From NCBI GenBank assembly GCA_017442825.1, contig JAFRYZ010000009.1, positions 36,923 through 100,922 on the forward strand: 64,000 nucleotides of DNA, given 5' to 3'. Below, one piece after another: positions 37,354 through 47,994 of this stretch (positions are counted from its first letter, which is position 1; every line of letters begins with the position of its first letter). A program made the translations under genes and the position numbers. Under the pieces are notes generated by a model. The model did not search any database. It was not told the DNA's origin and worked only from the letters and a program-made list of their open reading frames with translations. The DNA is from Prevotella sp. (GTDB taxonomy: Bacteria > Bacteroidota > Bacteroidia > Bacteroidales > Bacteroidaceae).

Positions 37354-40300
37354 TGATGCACTGGAGTTTCAAACAACTGTTGATAGTGTGCTTGCTGTTA
37401 CCCATGACCATCATGGCGAAGGTGAGTACTTACGACTGGCGTGTGGAGAATCTGCATGCCCCGTTAGGGCTGGACACACAGGTTCCTCGCTTTTCGTGGA
37501 AGATAGAGAGTGACAAACGCAATGTTGTTCAAAAGAGTTATCAGATTCTGGTGGCATCGTCCATGGAGAAGTTGCAGCGGAATGACGGTGATTTATGGAA
37601 TAGTGGCGAGGTGGTCAGCAACAATCAGTTGTGGATTAGTTACCAAGGTGCTCGGTTGAAAAGCAACCAGCGTGCTTTCTGGAAGGTGCGCATCACAACC
37701 AATCGTGGCAAAAGCGAATGGAGTGAGCCGCAGGAGTTCGGAATCGGACTGCTGACGGAGCCGCAGTGGCGAGGACAATGGATTGGTCTCGACGGCTTGC
37801 AGCAAGGCGAACAGGCGGGGTTGCATACGCGTTTGGCTGCCCGATACCTTCGGCGGGAGTTCAAGGCTGATGCGCAGATTCGTCGTGCAACGGCATACAT
37901 AGCCGGATTGGGGTTGTATGAATGTTATGTCAATGGTGAACGCCTGGGAGGCAAGCAGATGCTGTCGCCTGTTCCTTCTGATTATCGGAAAACCGTTTAC
38001 TACAACACGTTCGACGTCACCCGTCTGTTGAAAGAAGGACAGAATGCCATCGGTATCACGCTCGCTAGTGGTCGTTTCTTCCCCATGCGTCAGGAGAAAG
38101 CTTATAAATCACCTGTTTTCGGCTATCCAAAGTGCAGAATCAACATCATAGTGGAATATGCTGACGGCAGGCAGGAAACGTGGGCAACGGACAGCAAATG
38201 GAAGTTGACGACCGATGGTCCGATACGTTCGAGTAATGAATACGACGGTGAAGAGTATGATGCACGCAAGGAACTTCAAGGATGGAACTGCGTAGGCTTC
38301 GACGACTCCTCTTGGCAGAACGTGCAACGTGTGGCTTTCCCTGATGGGGTGCTGCGTGGTCAGATGACCGAAGGCATGGTTGAAGAACAGCGCGTAAAAC
38401 CCGTAAGTGGTCATCGGACACCAGACGGACGCTATATCGTTGATTTCGGACAAAATACAGCAGGCTTCGTGGCGATGAAGGTACGTGGAGCTGCTGGTGA
38501 CACGATTCGTATTCGTTATGCTGAGAAACTCGTTTCGCCTGACACGCTTTATACTGCCAATCTGCGCAACGCTTTTTCCCGTGACATCTATGTCTGCAAT
38601 GGAAAGGAAGCCCACAAAGAGTGGCATGGTCGTTTTGCCTATCATGGTTTCCGCTTTATAGAAGTTACGGGATTGAAAAATGCTACAAAGGATGATTTTG
38701 AAGCCCTTGTCGTCAGTGACAAGATGAAAACCATAGGACATTTCGAATGTGCCGACACCATGTTGAACCGCATCGTGAAAAATGCATGGTGGGGTATCAA
38801 GTCCAACTACAAGGGAATGCCAGTTGATTGTCCCCAGCGCAACGAGCGGCAACCGTGGCTTGGCGATCGCACGGTGGGTTCTTTGGGTGAGTCGTTCCTT
38901 TTCAACAACGAACGATTATATACGAAGTGGATGCGTGACATCTGTGAATCGCAGCGTGATGGCGTCTTCTGCGATGTGGCTCCTGCTTTCTGGAACTACT
39001 ATAATGATGATGTCACCTGGCCTGCCGCCTTGCCTTTCGGTTGCGAGATGTTGTATCGCCAGTTTGGCAACCGACAGCCCATTATAGACAGCTATCCCTA
39101 TTTGAAACGATGGTTTGCCCATGTAGTTGACGAATATCGCAACGCGGAAGGCATTGTCACCAAAGACAAATACGGTGATTGGTGTGTGCCGCCGGAGAAA
39201 CTGGAACTGATTCATAGTCAGGATCCTGCACGTCAGACCGACGGTTCGCTGATTTCCACCGCCTACATGATTCGTATCGCCCAGTTGATGCAGCAGTTTG
39301 CAGCTATGCAGAATCTGGAGGCGGAAGCTTTGGAATATAGCCGTCAGGCATTGTTCATGAAGGAAGCGTTCAACAAGCACTTCCTGACTGTAAAGCGAGG
39401 AACATCTGTAAGGCCCGGTCATGTGCTCTATCCCGACAGCGTCTTCTACGGCAACAACACCGCAACAGCCAATTTGCTGCCGTTGGCTTTCGGTATTGTT
39501 CCCGACGACTGTAAAGAGGAAGTGGTGAAAAACCTGGTCACTAACATCATGACAACAGGCAACGGACATGTCACCTGTGGTGTCATCGGAATCTCGTGGT
39601 TGTTGCGCGGTCTATCGGATAACGGTTTTTCCGACGTTGCCTACCTGTTGGCCACGAATAAAAGTTATCCTTCTTGGGGCTATATGGCTGAAAACGGGGC
39701 AACGACGATATGGGAGTTGTGGAATGGTGACAAGGCTAATCCGGCGATGAACAGCGGCAATCACGTCATGTTGTTGGGCGACTTGCTGACGTGGTGCTAC
39801 CAGTATCTTGCCGGTATCAGACAGGATTGTCCATTAAACCATGTTTCCAGTTCAGAAAACTGTACCGATAATATAGCCTATCAAACACTCGTTTTGAAAC
39901 CCGCTTTTGATATTCCAGACTGCGAATGGGTGAATGCCGATTATGAAACTCCTTACGGAAAGGTGGTGAGCAGATGGAAGAAAACGCTTCAACAGATGGA
40001 ATGGGATGTAGAGATACCAGCCAATACGAAGGCTGTGGTATGTTTGTCCGACGGTACGAAACAGGAGATTGGTTCTGGTGCCTACCATTTCAAGTGCGAT
40101 ATACCGACTACTCATCCTGCCATTGTGAAGGATGAGTTTCTCTATGAGCGTGTATCCTTCCCCCAATGTCATGCCGGCACTATTGTAGAACTGAAGAATG
40201 GAGACTTGGTTGCCTCCTATTTCGGTGGCAAACATGAGCGTAACCCCGACGTCTGTATCTGGGTGAGCATCAAGAAGAAAGGTTCTAAGGAGTGGAGTCT

Positions 40301-41294
40301 GCCCATCCTTGCCGGCGACGGTGTATTTGAACTTGGTACTGCCGATGCCCGTTTGGCAGGTATAACGGAGGAGAGTACGGTGGCAGAGGCGGGTCCTATC
40401 AAGTCGTTCGACACGAACTTTCCTATTAGTCGGTTGCGTCGTAAGGCATGTTGGAACCCCGTTCTTACAGTGATGCCCGATGGCGAGCTGTGGCTTTTCT
40501 ATAAGATAGGACTGAAAGTGGCAGACTGGACGGGGTGGCTGGTGAAGTCGAAAGATGGCGGACGAACGTGGAGTCAGCGTGAACCATTGCCCGAAGGGTT
40601 TATCGGACCTGTGAAGAACAAACCGGAAATCATTGACAACAGACTCCTTTGTGGATCGAGTACAGAAGGAAATGGTTGGAAATTCCACATGGAAATCTAT
40701 GATTTGACCACGAAACAATGGAAGTATGTCGGTCCGGTTGCTGCTGTTCCAGCCATGCGGACAGAAGACATGAAAGCAGGAACGGCAACTAGGGTAGAGG
40801 ATATAGAAGCTCCTGATGCCGGTGGAGTGGCTGATGCCAGCGGCAAACATCCTATTGACTGCATTCAACCGAGTATTCTGAAACTGAAAGACGGACGACT
40901 GCAGGTGCTCATGCGTACCCGTAACGGTAAGTTGGCAACCTCCTTCAGCAGTGACAATGGCGACTCTTGGACACCTGTAACACTCACCGACGTGCCCAAC
41001 AACCAAAGTGGTACGGATGCTGTTACGCTCCGTGACGGCAGACATGCGTTGATTTACAACGACTTCGAGACGCTGCCTGGCACGAAGAAAGGACCACGCA
41101 CGCCCGTCAGTATAGCTCTTTCCAACGATGGAAGCCATTGGCATCATGTGCTGACTCTGGAAGATTCACCCATCAGCCAGTATAGTTATCCTGCCATCAT
41201 TGAAGGAAAAGACGGCACATTGCATTGTCTCTACACCTGGAGACGACAGCGGATGGCATATAAGCAGATAGACCTTAGTCGCTTACAACCTTAG
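37353..41294 (+). CDS. GH78-GH33 fusion: alpha-L-rhamnosidase plus sialidase-like Kdo hydrolase
   Basis: 1,313 residues with signal peptide 1-22. Residues about 25-915 are a full GH78 with Fn3-like N-terminus (PLGLDTQVPRFSWKIES), Bac_rhamnosid_N (LGLYECYVNGERLGG), catalytic domain motif GMPVDCPQRNERQPWLGD and GATTIWELWNGD. From about residue 920 a BNR/sialidase domain begins (FPQCHAGTIVELKNGDLVASYFGG) with Asp-boxes SKDGGRTW and SSDNGDSW and closing motif SYPAIIEGKDGTLHCLYTWRR. RG-II chain C is Rha-Kdo, so one polypeptide could remove rhamnose and then Kdo; GH33 includes Kdo-active members. The activity of the second domain is inferred. The start overlaps the GH140 stop. Confidence 0.8.
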   Translation: MMHWSFKQLLIVCLLLPMTIMAKVSTYDWRVENLHAPLGLDTQVPRFSWKIESDKRNVVQKSYQILVASSMEKLQRNDGDLWNSGEVVSNNQLWISYQGARLKSNQRAFWKVRITTNRGKSEWSEPQEFGIGLLTEPQWRGQWIGLDGLQQGEQAGLHTRLAARYLRREFKADAQIRRATAYIAGLGLYECYVNGERLGGKQMLSPVPSDYRKTVYYNTFDVTRLLKEGQNAIGITLASGRFFPMRQEKAYKSPVFGYPKCRINIIVEYADGRQETWATDSKWKLTTDGPIRSSNEYDGEEYDARKELQGWNCVGFDDSSWQNVQRVAFPDGVLRGQMTEGMVEEQRVKPVSGHRTPDGRYIVDFGQNTAGFVAMKVRGAAGDTIRIRYAEKLVSPDTLYTANLRNAFSRDIYVCNGKEAHKEWHGRFAYHGFRFIEVTGLKNATKDDFEALVVSDKMKTIGHFECADTMLNRIVKNAWWGIKSNYKGMPVDCPQRNERQPWLGDRTVGSLGESFLFNNERLYTKWMRDICESQRDGVFCDVAPAFWNYYNDDVTWPAALPFGCEMLYRQFGNRQPIIDSYPYLKRWFAHVVDEYRNAEGIVTKDKYGDWCVPPEKLELIHSQDPARQTDGSLISTAYMIRIAQLMQQFAAMQNLEAEALEYSRQALFMKEAFNKHFLTVKRGTSVRPGHVLYPDSVFYGNNTATANLLPLAFGIVPDDCKEEVVKNLVTNIMTTGNGHVTCGVIGISWLLRGLSDNGFSDVAYLLATNKSYPSWGYMAENGATTIWELWNGDKANPAMNSGNHVMLLGDLLTWCYQYLAGIRQDCPLNHVSSSENCTDNIAYQTLVLKPAFDIPDCEWVNADYETPYGKVVSRWKKTLQQMEWDVEIPANTKAVVCLSDGTKQEIGSGAYHFKCDIPTTHPAIVKDEFLYERVSFPQCHAGTIVELKNGDLVASYFGGKHERNPDVCIWVSIKKKGSKEWSLPILAGDGVFELGTADARLAGITEESTVAEAGPIKSFDTNFPISRLRRKACWNPVLTVMPDGELWLFYKIGLKVADWTGWLVKSKDGGRTWSQREPLPEGFIGPVKNKPEIIDNRLLCGSSTEGNGWKFHMEIYDLTTKQWKYVGPVAAVPAMRTEDMKAGTATRVEDIEAPDAGGVADASGKHPIDCIQPSILKLKDGRLQVLMRTRNGKLATSFSSDNGDSWTPVTLTDVPNNQSGTDAVTLRDGRHALIYNDFETLPGTKKGPRTPVSIALSNDGSHWHHVLTLEDSPISQYSYPAIIEGKDGTLHCLYTWRRQRMAYKQIDLSRLQP

Positions 41295-41318
41295 ATATGA
41301 GAAAGAATAGATAAAGCA

Positions 41319-44060
41319 ATGAAGAAGAACCAACGATACATTGCCCTGTTTGTAGGGCTGTTCCTGACCGTAGCAACGACGACGGCACAGCGTGTAAGAA
41401 TCGTAACACAGAAACAAACATCTGCTCGTGAGCAGTATGCTGCAGACTATTTGCGGCAGAAACTCACAGAGTTAGGTTATGAGGTTACGCCGAAAAGAGG
41501 CAAATACAAGATTACCTTGTCCATCGCCCGTGATACGACCGGACTGTCAAAGGAGGGCTTCCGTCTCATCGGAAAGAAAAAATCCGTCGTCATTGAGGGC
41601 AGAGATGGCGCTGGAGTCATATACGGTGCGGTGGAATTGGCTGACCGTGCCAAGAATAGTGGTAAACTGACGGGTTTCGGTACGATTACCAGCAACCCGC
41701 AGATGGTGATGCGTGGTACTTGTATCGGCATGCAGAAAACCGAGTATCTGCCTGGTCATACGGTGTATGAGTACCCTTATACCCCTGAAAACTTTCCGTG
41801 GTTCTACGACAAAGAACAGTGGATAGACTATTTGGATATGATGGTGGATAACCGTTTCAATTCCCTTTATCTTTGGAATGGTCACCCCTTTGCCTCGTTG
41901 GTGAAGCTGAAAGATTATCCTTTTGCCCTGGAAGTGGATGAAGAAACTTTCCGCAAGAACGAGGACATGTTTTCGTTCCTGACACAGGAAGCCGACAAGC
42001 GCGGTATCTGCATTATCCAGATGTTTTATAATATCATTCTTTCCAAACCTTTTGCTGACCATTACGGATTGAAGACGCAAGACCGTAACCGACCTATATC
42101 CCCCCTGATCAGCGACTATACGCGCAAATCAATCGCGGCTTTCGTGGAGAAATATCCCAACGTTGGCTTTCTCGTGTGCCTCGGTGAGGCGATGGCAACT
42201 ATCGACGATGATGTCACATGGATGAAAGAAACCATCATTCCAGGTATCAAGGATGGCTTGGCTGCCAGTGGGCGAACCGACACTCCGCCCATTGTCTTGC
42301 GTTCCCACGACACCGACGGACCATTGGTGCTGAAAGAATCGTTGCCTCTTTATCCCAATATCTACACCATGTCGAAATATACAGGTGAGTCTCTGACCAC
42401 CTATCAGCCTGGAGGACCGTGGGGAGAGACACACCGTCAGCTGGCTGCAGCGGCTCCCGTCCATATCGACAACGTCCATATCCTTGCCAACCTCGAACCT
42501 TGGCGCTGGTCATCTCCCGACTTTGTGCAGAAAGCAGTGTGTGCCATGCACGACATACACCATTCCAAAGGCCTCCATCTCTATCCGCAGGCATCCTATT
42601 GGGACTGGCCCTATACCGCCGACCGTATGACTGACGGCAGTAGGATGAAGCAATTGAACCGTGACTGGATGTGGTATAAAGCTTGGGGACGCTATTCTTG
42701 GGGAACCCAAGGTTCCTTGTCGGCTGTGGAACCGACTGAACCGCAGGAAAACTATCCTGCTCCCGCTTCCTATTGGAGTAAGGACGATGGCGAAACCTCC
42801 TATTGGATAGCTGTCCTTTCCAACCATTACGGTTTGGATTCCCTGCATGCCCGTCGTCTATTAAAAGCTTATGATGAGGCTGGAGAGATAGCCCCTAAGT
42901 TGCTCCGACGCTTCGGTATCACTGAAGGCAATCGTCAGACGCTGCTCTTGGGCATGAAGGCTGCACAGTTGGTGAACCCCTATAAGTTTACCGTCTATCC
43001 TGGTTTCTATGAAAGTTGTGGTCCGAAAGGTGAGAAACTCATCGATTATGCAGAACGGGAATACCGCAACCAGCCGCATGAAGGTGAACTACCTGTCGAT
43101 ATTGTGGAACAGTGTGTGGCACATGGCGAGCAGGCTGTAGAGGCGATGAAGGGGGTTGTTGACGCCGCAACCCGCCATCGTGATGAACTGGAACGGGTGC
43201 AGAACGACATGGAGTGTTACCGTCTTTTCGCCTTGTCGTTCCGCTATAAGGTGCTGGGTGCCTTGCAGGTACTGAATTATAAGTGGTATCAAGATCTTCA
43301 TTATCTGGATGCTGCCATCCCGTTCTTTGAACAAAGTCTCGACTATTGGCGTCAGTTGACAGCATTGGCTGACCGAACTTATCTCTACGCCAACTCCATG
43401 CAGACCGCCCAGCGTCGTATTCCCGTAGGGGGAGACCATGGAAAGATGAAGACGTGGGGCGAGCTGCTGACCGTTTATCAAGAAGAGTTGGAGGCACTAA
43501 AGTTCAATATAGCCAAGCTGAAACATCCTGTTAAGCATACCAACGTAGAGATTCTTCCAGCCGAACCTGCTACGGTTGAACTCTTTCATCCCGTGACTTC
43601 GGTAACCTTACACAAAGGAGCAGTACTCTTTGAGAAGCGTGCCGACACCCGTGTAACCGACCTTGCACCCGAGTTGAAGGGCTTGCAAGCATTGGTTTTG
43701 AATCGTGATACCACGCGCATCAAGGGTACTTCCGTCGAGTTCAATACTGAACAGCCCGTGAAGATGTTGGTGGGTTTCTTCCAAGACGACGACCCCAAGT
43801 GGGCAAAACCGCCGAAGTTGGAAGTCGATGCCACAGGCAACGAATACGGACAGGCAGAGCCTGTGCTCACCAGTGCCATCAGTCTGCGCCAGATGCCGAA
43901 GGTGAACGTACACCAATACCAGCTTCCTGTCGGTCACCACACGTTGAATCTACCGAAGGGAATCATCATGGTTCTCGGTTTTACGACATCGGATATCGAA
44001 CCGCGCGATGTGGGATTAAACAGTGCCGACAATGAGGTGGATTGGCTTTTCCAACGCTAA
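41319..44060 (+). CDS. GH138-like alpha-D-galacturonidase (913 aa)
   Basis: Signal peptide 1-23. Residues 25-125 resemble the GH20/GH67-type N-terminal alpha/beta domain (REQYAADYLRQKLTELGYEV, DGAGVIYGAVELADR). A TIM barrel follows (MVDNRFNSLYLWNGHP, GFLVCLGEAM, YTGESLTTYQPGG, ANLEPWRWSSPDF), then a helical region and a C-terminal beta domain. E290 (CLGEA) and E357 (YTGES) are spaced like the two catalytic glutamates I recall for GH138 (about 294 and 361), which supports GH138. That enzyme removes alpha-GalA from the rhamnose of RG-II chain A. The family call is by recognition only; another alpha-uronidase family is the alternative. It starts 24 bp after GH78-GH33. Confidence 0.7.
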   Translation: MKKNQRYIALFVGLFLTVATTTAQRVRIVTQKQTSAREQYAADYLRQKLTELGYEVTPKRGKYKITLSIARDTTGLSKEGFRLIGKKKSVVIEGRDGAGVIYGAVELADRAKNSGKLTGFGTITSNPQMVMRGTCIGMQKTEYLPGHTVYEYPYTPENFPWFYDKEQWIDYLDMMVDNRFNSLYLWNGHPFASLVKLKDYPFALEVDEETFRKNEDMFSFLTQEADKRGICIIQMFYNIILSKPFADHYGLKTQDRNRPISPLISDYTRKSIAAFVEKYPNVGFLVCLGEAMATIDDDVTWMKETIIPGIKDGLAASGRTDTPPIVLRSHDTDGPLVLKESLPLYPNIYTMSKYTGESLTTYQPGGPWGETHRQLAAAAPVHIDNVHILANLEPWRWSSPDFVQKAVCAMHDIHHSKGLHLYPQASYWDWPYTADRMTDGSRMKQLNRDWMWYKAWGRYSWGTQGSLSAVEPTEPQENYPAPASYWSKDDGETSYWIAVLSNHYGLDSLHARRLLKAYDEAGEIAPKLLRRFGITEGNRQTLLLGMKAAQLVNPYKFTVYPGFYESCGPKGEKLIDYAEREYRNQPHEGELPVDIVEQCVAHGEQAVEAMKGVVDAATRHRDELERVQNDMECYRLFALSFRYKVLGALQVLNYKWYQDLHYLDAAIPFFEQSLDYWRQLTALADRTYLYANSMQTAQRRIPVGGDHGKMKTWGELLTVYQEELEALKFNIAKLKHPVKHTNVEILPAEPATVELFHPVTSVTLHKGAVLFEKRADTRVTDLAPELKGLQALVLNRDTTRIKGTSVEFNTEQPVKMLVGFFQDDDPKWAKPPKLEVDATGNEYGQAEPVLTSAISLRQMPKVNVHQYQLPVGHHTLNLPKGIIMVLGFTTSDIEPRDVGLNSADNEVDWLFQR

Positions 44061-44097
44061 GGCGACGTCACTGATTTGTAATTTGAGAAAGAAAGAT

Positions 44098-47000
44098 ATG
44101 ACGGATCAAAGAAGAATAGCTGTCGTGATGGTCTGGATGTGCTGTATTGCGCAAGCGGTATGGGGCATCGGCAAGGACGAGATGCAACGTATCTACGAGG
44201 AAGTGCGCACACCTTATAAATATGGTATGGTGGTTGCCCCTTCTGACAACTACCACAAGATAGACTGTCCGACGGTTTTCCGCGAAGGCAACTGCTGGTA
44301 CATGACCTATGTGGTCTATAACGGAAAGGACGGATTAGATGGCCGTGGATACGAAACATGGCTGGCTTCGTCGGACAATCTCTTAGAGTGGACGACAGAA
44401 GGTCGTATCCTTTCCTTCCGTAACGACACTACCTTGTGGGACGGCAACCAACGTGGTGGTTTTCCTGCGCTGATAGATTGGACATGGAACGGCACCTATC
44501 AGATGCAGAAATACAAGGGAAAACACTGGATGACCTATATCGGCGGACACGGAACGGGCTATGAAGCCGTACGCGAACCATTACATATCGGTCTGGCATG
44601 GACGAAGAATGACATTACCCAGGCACACGAATGGGAGTCGAATGCCGACCATCCGCTCCTTTCCTGTCAGGATTCCTCTGCCCAATGGTGGGAAAAACTG
44701 ACGGAATATAAGAGTTCTATCTATTCAGATACAAAGAAAACACTAGGCAAACGCTTTGTGATGTTCTACAATGCAGGCGGTGTTCATCCCGAAACAAAAC
44801 TGAAAGCCGAACGAATAGGTATTGCCTTGTCTGACGATATGCTCCATTGGAGCCGCTATCAGGGAAATCCTGTCTTCTCCCATGAGGCGCCTGGCATCAT
44901 CACTGGTGATGCTCAGATTGTCAAGATGCTCCTGCCCGAGCCGCTGTATGTGATGTTCTATTTCTCTGCCTACAATCCTTCGCGCAAGTATGATGCCTAC
45001 AATACATTTTCGGTGAGTCGCGACTTGATTCATTGGCAGGACTGGGACGGCGAGGATTTGATTACCCCTTCCAAGTCGTATGACAACCTGTTTGCTCATA
45101 AAAGCTATGTGCTGAAGCACGATGGGGTGGTGTATCACTTCTATTGTGCCGTAAACAAAGCCGGTCAACGTGGTATTGCCGTTGCCACAAGCGTACCTAT
45201 GGGGCGTTCGAAAGTGGCATTCCCTATGCCAGAAAAGAAAGGGAAGCGCACCATAACACTACTCAACGACGACTGGACGGCACGCTGTTCGGTGGGGCGC
45301 GACACCCTTCCCATGCGCGTAAACCTGCCACATAACTTCGATGACTATTATGGTTATCGTCAGTTGCGACATGGAAATCTGCACGGGAGTGCTATATATA
45401 ATAAGGTGTTCCAGGCACAGAAGCAACACGGCAAGCGCTATTTCCTCCAGTTGGAGGGCGTCGGTACCTATGCCACCATCACCCTGAATGGTGTCAGATA
45501 TCCCAAAGAATTGGTCGGTCGCACCGTTTTCACCCTCGATGTAACCGATGCTTTGCACAATGGCGACAACCAGTTGCAGGTGGAGGTCGATCATCCTGCC
45601 ATGCAGACGGCATCGCCTTGGGTTTGTGGCGGCTGTTCTTCCGAGTGGGGATTCTCAGAGGGTAGTCAACCGTTTGGCATCTTCCGTCCCGTTTCCTTGA
45701 TTGAAACCGACGGTGTTCGCATAGAACCTTTCGGAGTGCATGTATGGAACAACGCTGCTTGCGACTCCCTGTTCGTTGAGGCAGAGGTACATAACTACAC
45801 CGATGAACCGCAGCAAGTAGAATTGGTCAATAAGTTTGCCCTTGCAAGCGGCAAGCAGGTGTTCCGCCATAGTGTCCCCCTGACGTTGCAGGCTGGTGAG
45901 GTTCGCGTGCTTCGTCATGCTGAAAAACTCGACTATCCCACCCGTTGGAGCGTGGAGAATCCTTATCTCTACACCCTGACCACGATGGTTAAGCGCGGAG
46001 GGAAGACCACCGACGAGGTGGCAACCCCCGTAGGTGTGCGCTCCGTCTCATGGCCGGTGCTCCGCCAAAAGGTGCAACCTGCAGCTGGCGACCGTCGCTT
46101 CTTCTTGAACGACAAACCCCTCTTCATCAACGGAACCTGTGAGTACGAGCACCTGTTGGGTGGAAGTCACGCCTTCAGCGACGAGCAGATTCGGTCGCGG
46201 GTGAAGCAGATTCGCAATGCCGGCTTCAACGCTTTCCGTGAAGCCCACCAACCCCATAACCTCCTTTATCAGCAACTTTTCGACGAACAAGGTATGTTGT
46301 TCTGGAGTCAGTTCTCTGCACATATCTGGTATGATACACCTGCTTTCCGCGAAAACTTCAAACGTCTGCTCACCCGTTGGGTGAAAGAGCGGCGCAATTC
46401 GCCCAGTATCATCCTCTGGGGACTGCAAAACGAGAGTATCCTTCCCAAAGACTTTGCCGAGGAGTGCAGTGAACTCATCCGCCAACTTGACCCCACTTGC
46501 CGTGACCAGCGTGCCATCACGACCTGCAATGGTGGTGAAGGTACGGACTGGAACGTTATCCAGAACTGGAGCGGAACATACGGCGGAACTGCTGACAACT
46601 ATGACAAAGAACTGAAACAAGACGACCAACTGCTCAACGGGGAGTACGGTGCGTGGCGTACGCTCGACCTGCATGGTGCTGAGAAGTACAGCGAAGAGTC
46701 ATCGACGAAACTGTTAGAGACGAAGCAACGCTTGGCATGGAGTGCGCAAGATAGCGTCTGCGGTCACTTCCAGTGGCTCTTTTCGTCGCACGACAATCCT
46801 GGTCGTGTGCAACCAGATGGTGCCTATCGCCGCATCGACAAAATCGGTCCCGTCAACTACAAGGGTCTGACTACCATCTGGGAGGAACCCACCCAGGGGT
46901 ATTATATGTACAGAAATTTCGCTAACAAAACTGATTCCCGTCCGCTTGCTCCCTCTCCGAAGGGTAATGGAGAGATTCTTGAAGGTGGAAATGAGACCTA

Positions 47001-47946
47001 TCTCTACCGCATCAACTGCGGAGGTGACGCCTATACCGATACGTTTGGCAACCTATGGTTGGCCGACGACACGCTGTTTAGTCACTCTTGGGGTCAAGAT
47101 TTCGAAGACATCAACCCCTATCAGGCTAGTCAACGCCATTCGGCGGAGCCTGTCCGCGGCACAGCCAACGCCGAGTTGTTCCAGTTTTTCCGCTTCGGAA
47201 GACACCGCCTATGGTATGATTTCCCCGTTCCCGACGGCGATTATCGCGTGGAGGTCTATACGTTTGAACCTTGGCACGGCAAGGGTGGCGGAGAGAAAGA
47301 CGACTATGAGGGCATGCGCATTTTCGATGTTGCCGTCAATGGAACGGTTATTGCCAACGATGTTGACCCGTGGGCGGAAGCCGGATACAGAGGAGCTGTG
47401 AAGTTGACGGGCACCTGTCACGTCACCGGCGGCAACCTCCGTGTCTCCTTCCCTGAGGTGAAAGCAGGTCAAGCCATTGTCTGTGCCATCTCCATCGCCT
47501 CCCTTTCCAATCCCTCATCCCTCAACTCTCAACTCTCATCTCTCAACTCTCATCCCTCTTTCTGGCACTCCCTCGATGCCGATACCATTGCTAAGTTGCC
47601 GAAAGAACTGTTGCCGAAGGACACGGAAGCACGTCCAGCTACGGTCTATACACCCACACCTTTGAAGGCAGGACAGGGTTATAGTTTCCAAATCAAACCC
47701 GGACTGGGACAGGAATATGCCCTGCGTTTCAAATACAAGAATGTCACAGGCAACCCGGTGCGTGCCCGACTTACGGTCACCGACAGTAAGCGTGCCGTAC
47801 TGGTTGACCGCTTTGTCAACTTCCCGCCTACGCCTCCGAAGTTCAAGATGCTATCAACGACCACCGGAACACAAATCAATGCCGGTACATATACCGTGCG
47901 CATCGAGGCGGAAGGCGTTGAAATCAAAGAATTGGAGATACAATAA
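44098..47946 (+). CDS. GH137-GH2 bifunctional enzyme (beta-L-arabinofuranosidase plus beta-glucuronidase), BT0996-like
   Basis: 1,282 residues counted from ATG 44098, chosen because it opens a signal peptide (MTDQRRIAVVMVWMCCIAQAVWG) 37 bp after the previous stop; the longer frame from 44023 overlaps GH138. Residues about 30-375 form a five-bladed propeller (MVVAPSDNYHKIDCPTVF, MTYIGGHGTGYEA) typical of GH137. From 380 a GH2 enzyme follows with acid/base E779 (LQNES) and nucleophile E849 (NGEYG). Residues about 975-1130 look malectin-like. In B. thetaiotaomicron this pair removes beta-L-Araf (chain B) and beta-D-GlcA (chain A). Two in-frame low-complexity inserts are present (about 46936-46990 and 47500-47562), the second at a domain border. 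Confidence 0.8.
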   Translation: MTDQRRIAVVMVWMCCIAQAVWGIGKDEMQRIYEEVRTPYKYGMVVAPSDNYHKIDCPTVFREGNCWYMTYVVYNGKDGLDGRGYETWLASSDNLLEWTTEGRILSFRNDTTLWDGNQRGGFPALIDWTWNGTYQMQKYKGKHWMTYIGGHGTGYEAVREPLHIGLAWTKNDITQAHEWESNADHPLLSCQDSSAQWWEKLTEYKSSIYSDTKKTLGKRFVMFYNAGGVHPETKLKAERIGIALSDDMLHWSRYQGNPVFSHEAPGIITGDAQIVKMLLPEPLYVMFYFSAYNPSRKYDAYNTFSVSRDLIHWQDWDGEDLITPSKSYDNLFAHKSYVLKHDGVVYHFYCAVNKAGQRGIAVATSVPMGRSKVAFPMPEKKGKRTITLLNDDWTARCSVGRDTLPMRVNLPHNFDDYYGYRQLRHGNLHGSAIYNKVFQAQKQHGKRYFLQLEGVGTYATITLNGVRYPKELVGRTVFTLDVTDALHNGDNQLQVEVDHPAMQTASPWVCGGCSSEWGFSEGSQPFGIFRPVSLIETDGVRIEPFGVHVWNNAACDSLFVEAEVHNYTDEPQQVELVNKFALASGKQVFRHSVPLTLQAGEVRVLRHAEKLDYPTRWSVENPYLYTLTTMVKRGGKTTDEVATPVGVRSVSWPVLRQKVQPAAGDRRFFLNDKPLFINGTCEYEHLLGGSHAFSDEQIRSRVKQIRNAGFNAFREAHQPHNLLYQQLFDEQGMLFWSQFSAHIWYDTPAFRENFKRLLTRWVKERRNSPSIILWGLQNESILPKDFAEECSELIRQLDPTCRDQRAITTCNGGEGTDWNVIQNWSGTYGGTADNYDKELKQDDQLLNGEYGAWRTLDLHGAEKYSEESSTKLLETKQRLAWSAQDSVCGHFQWLFSSHDNPGRVQPDGAYRRIDKIGPVNYKGLTTIWEEPTQGYYMYRNFANKTDSRPLAPSPKGNGEILEGGNETYLYRINCGGDAYTDTFGNLWLADDTLFSHSWGQDFEDINPYQASQRHSAEPVRGTANAELFQFFRFGRHRLWYDFPVPDGDYRVEVYTFEPWHGKGGGEKDDYEGMRIFDVAVNGTVIANDVDPWAEAGYRGAVKLTGTCHVTGGNLRVSFPEVKAGQAIVCAISIASLSNPSSLNSQLSSLNSHPSFWHSLDADTIAKLPKELLPKDTEARPATVYTPTPLKAGQGYSFQIKPGLGQEYALRFKYKNVTGNPVRARLTVTDSKRAVLVDRFVNFPPTPPKFKMLSTTTGTQINAGTYTVRIEAEGVEIKELEIQ
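47500..47562 (+). repeat. In-frame CAACTCTCAT-type repeat in GH137-GH2
   Basis: About seven units of (C)TCAACTCTCA/TCATCCCTC read as an S/L/N-rich linker after the malectin-like domain. The complement of the same unit makes up the intergenic spacer at 26347-26528. Confidence 0.75.
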
Positions 47947-47994
47947 TATCCCGAGTGTAACCCTCTAAACCAATAAAAGATGGTATGTCATAAA

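Noticed and set aside
44023-44097. Upstream start for GH137-GH2
   Set aside because: It overlaps the GH138-like gene and delays the signal peptide by 25 non-signal residues.
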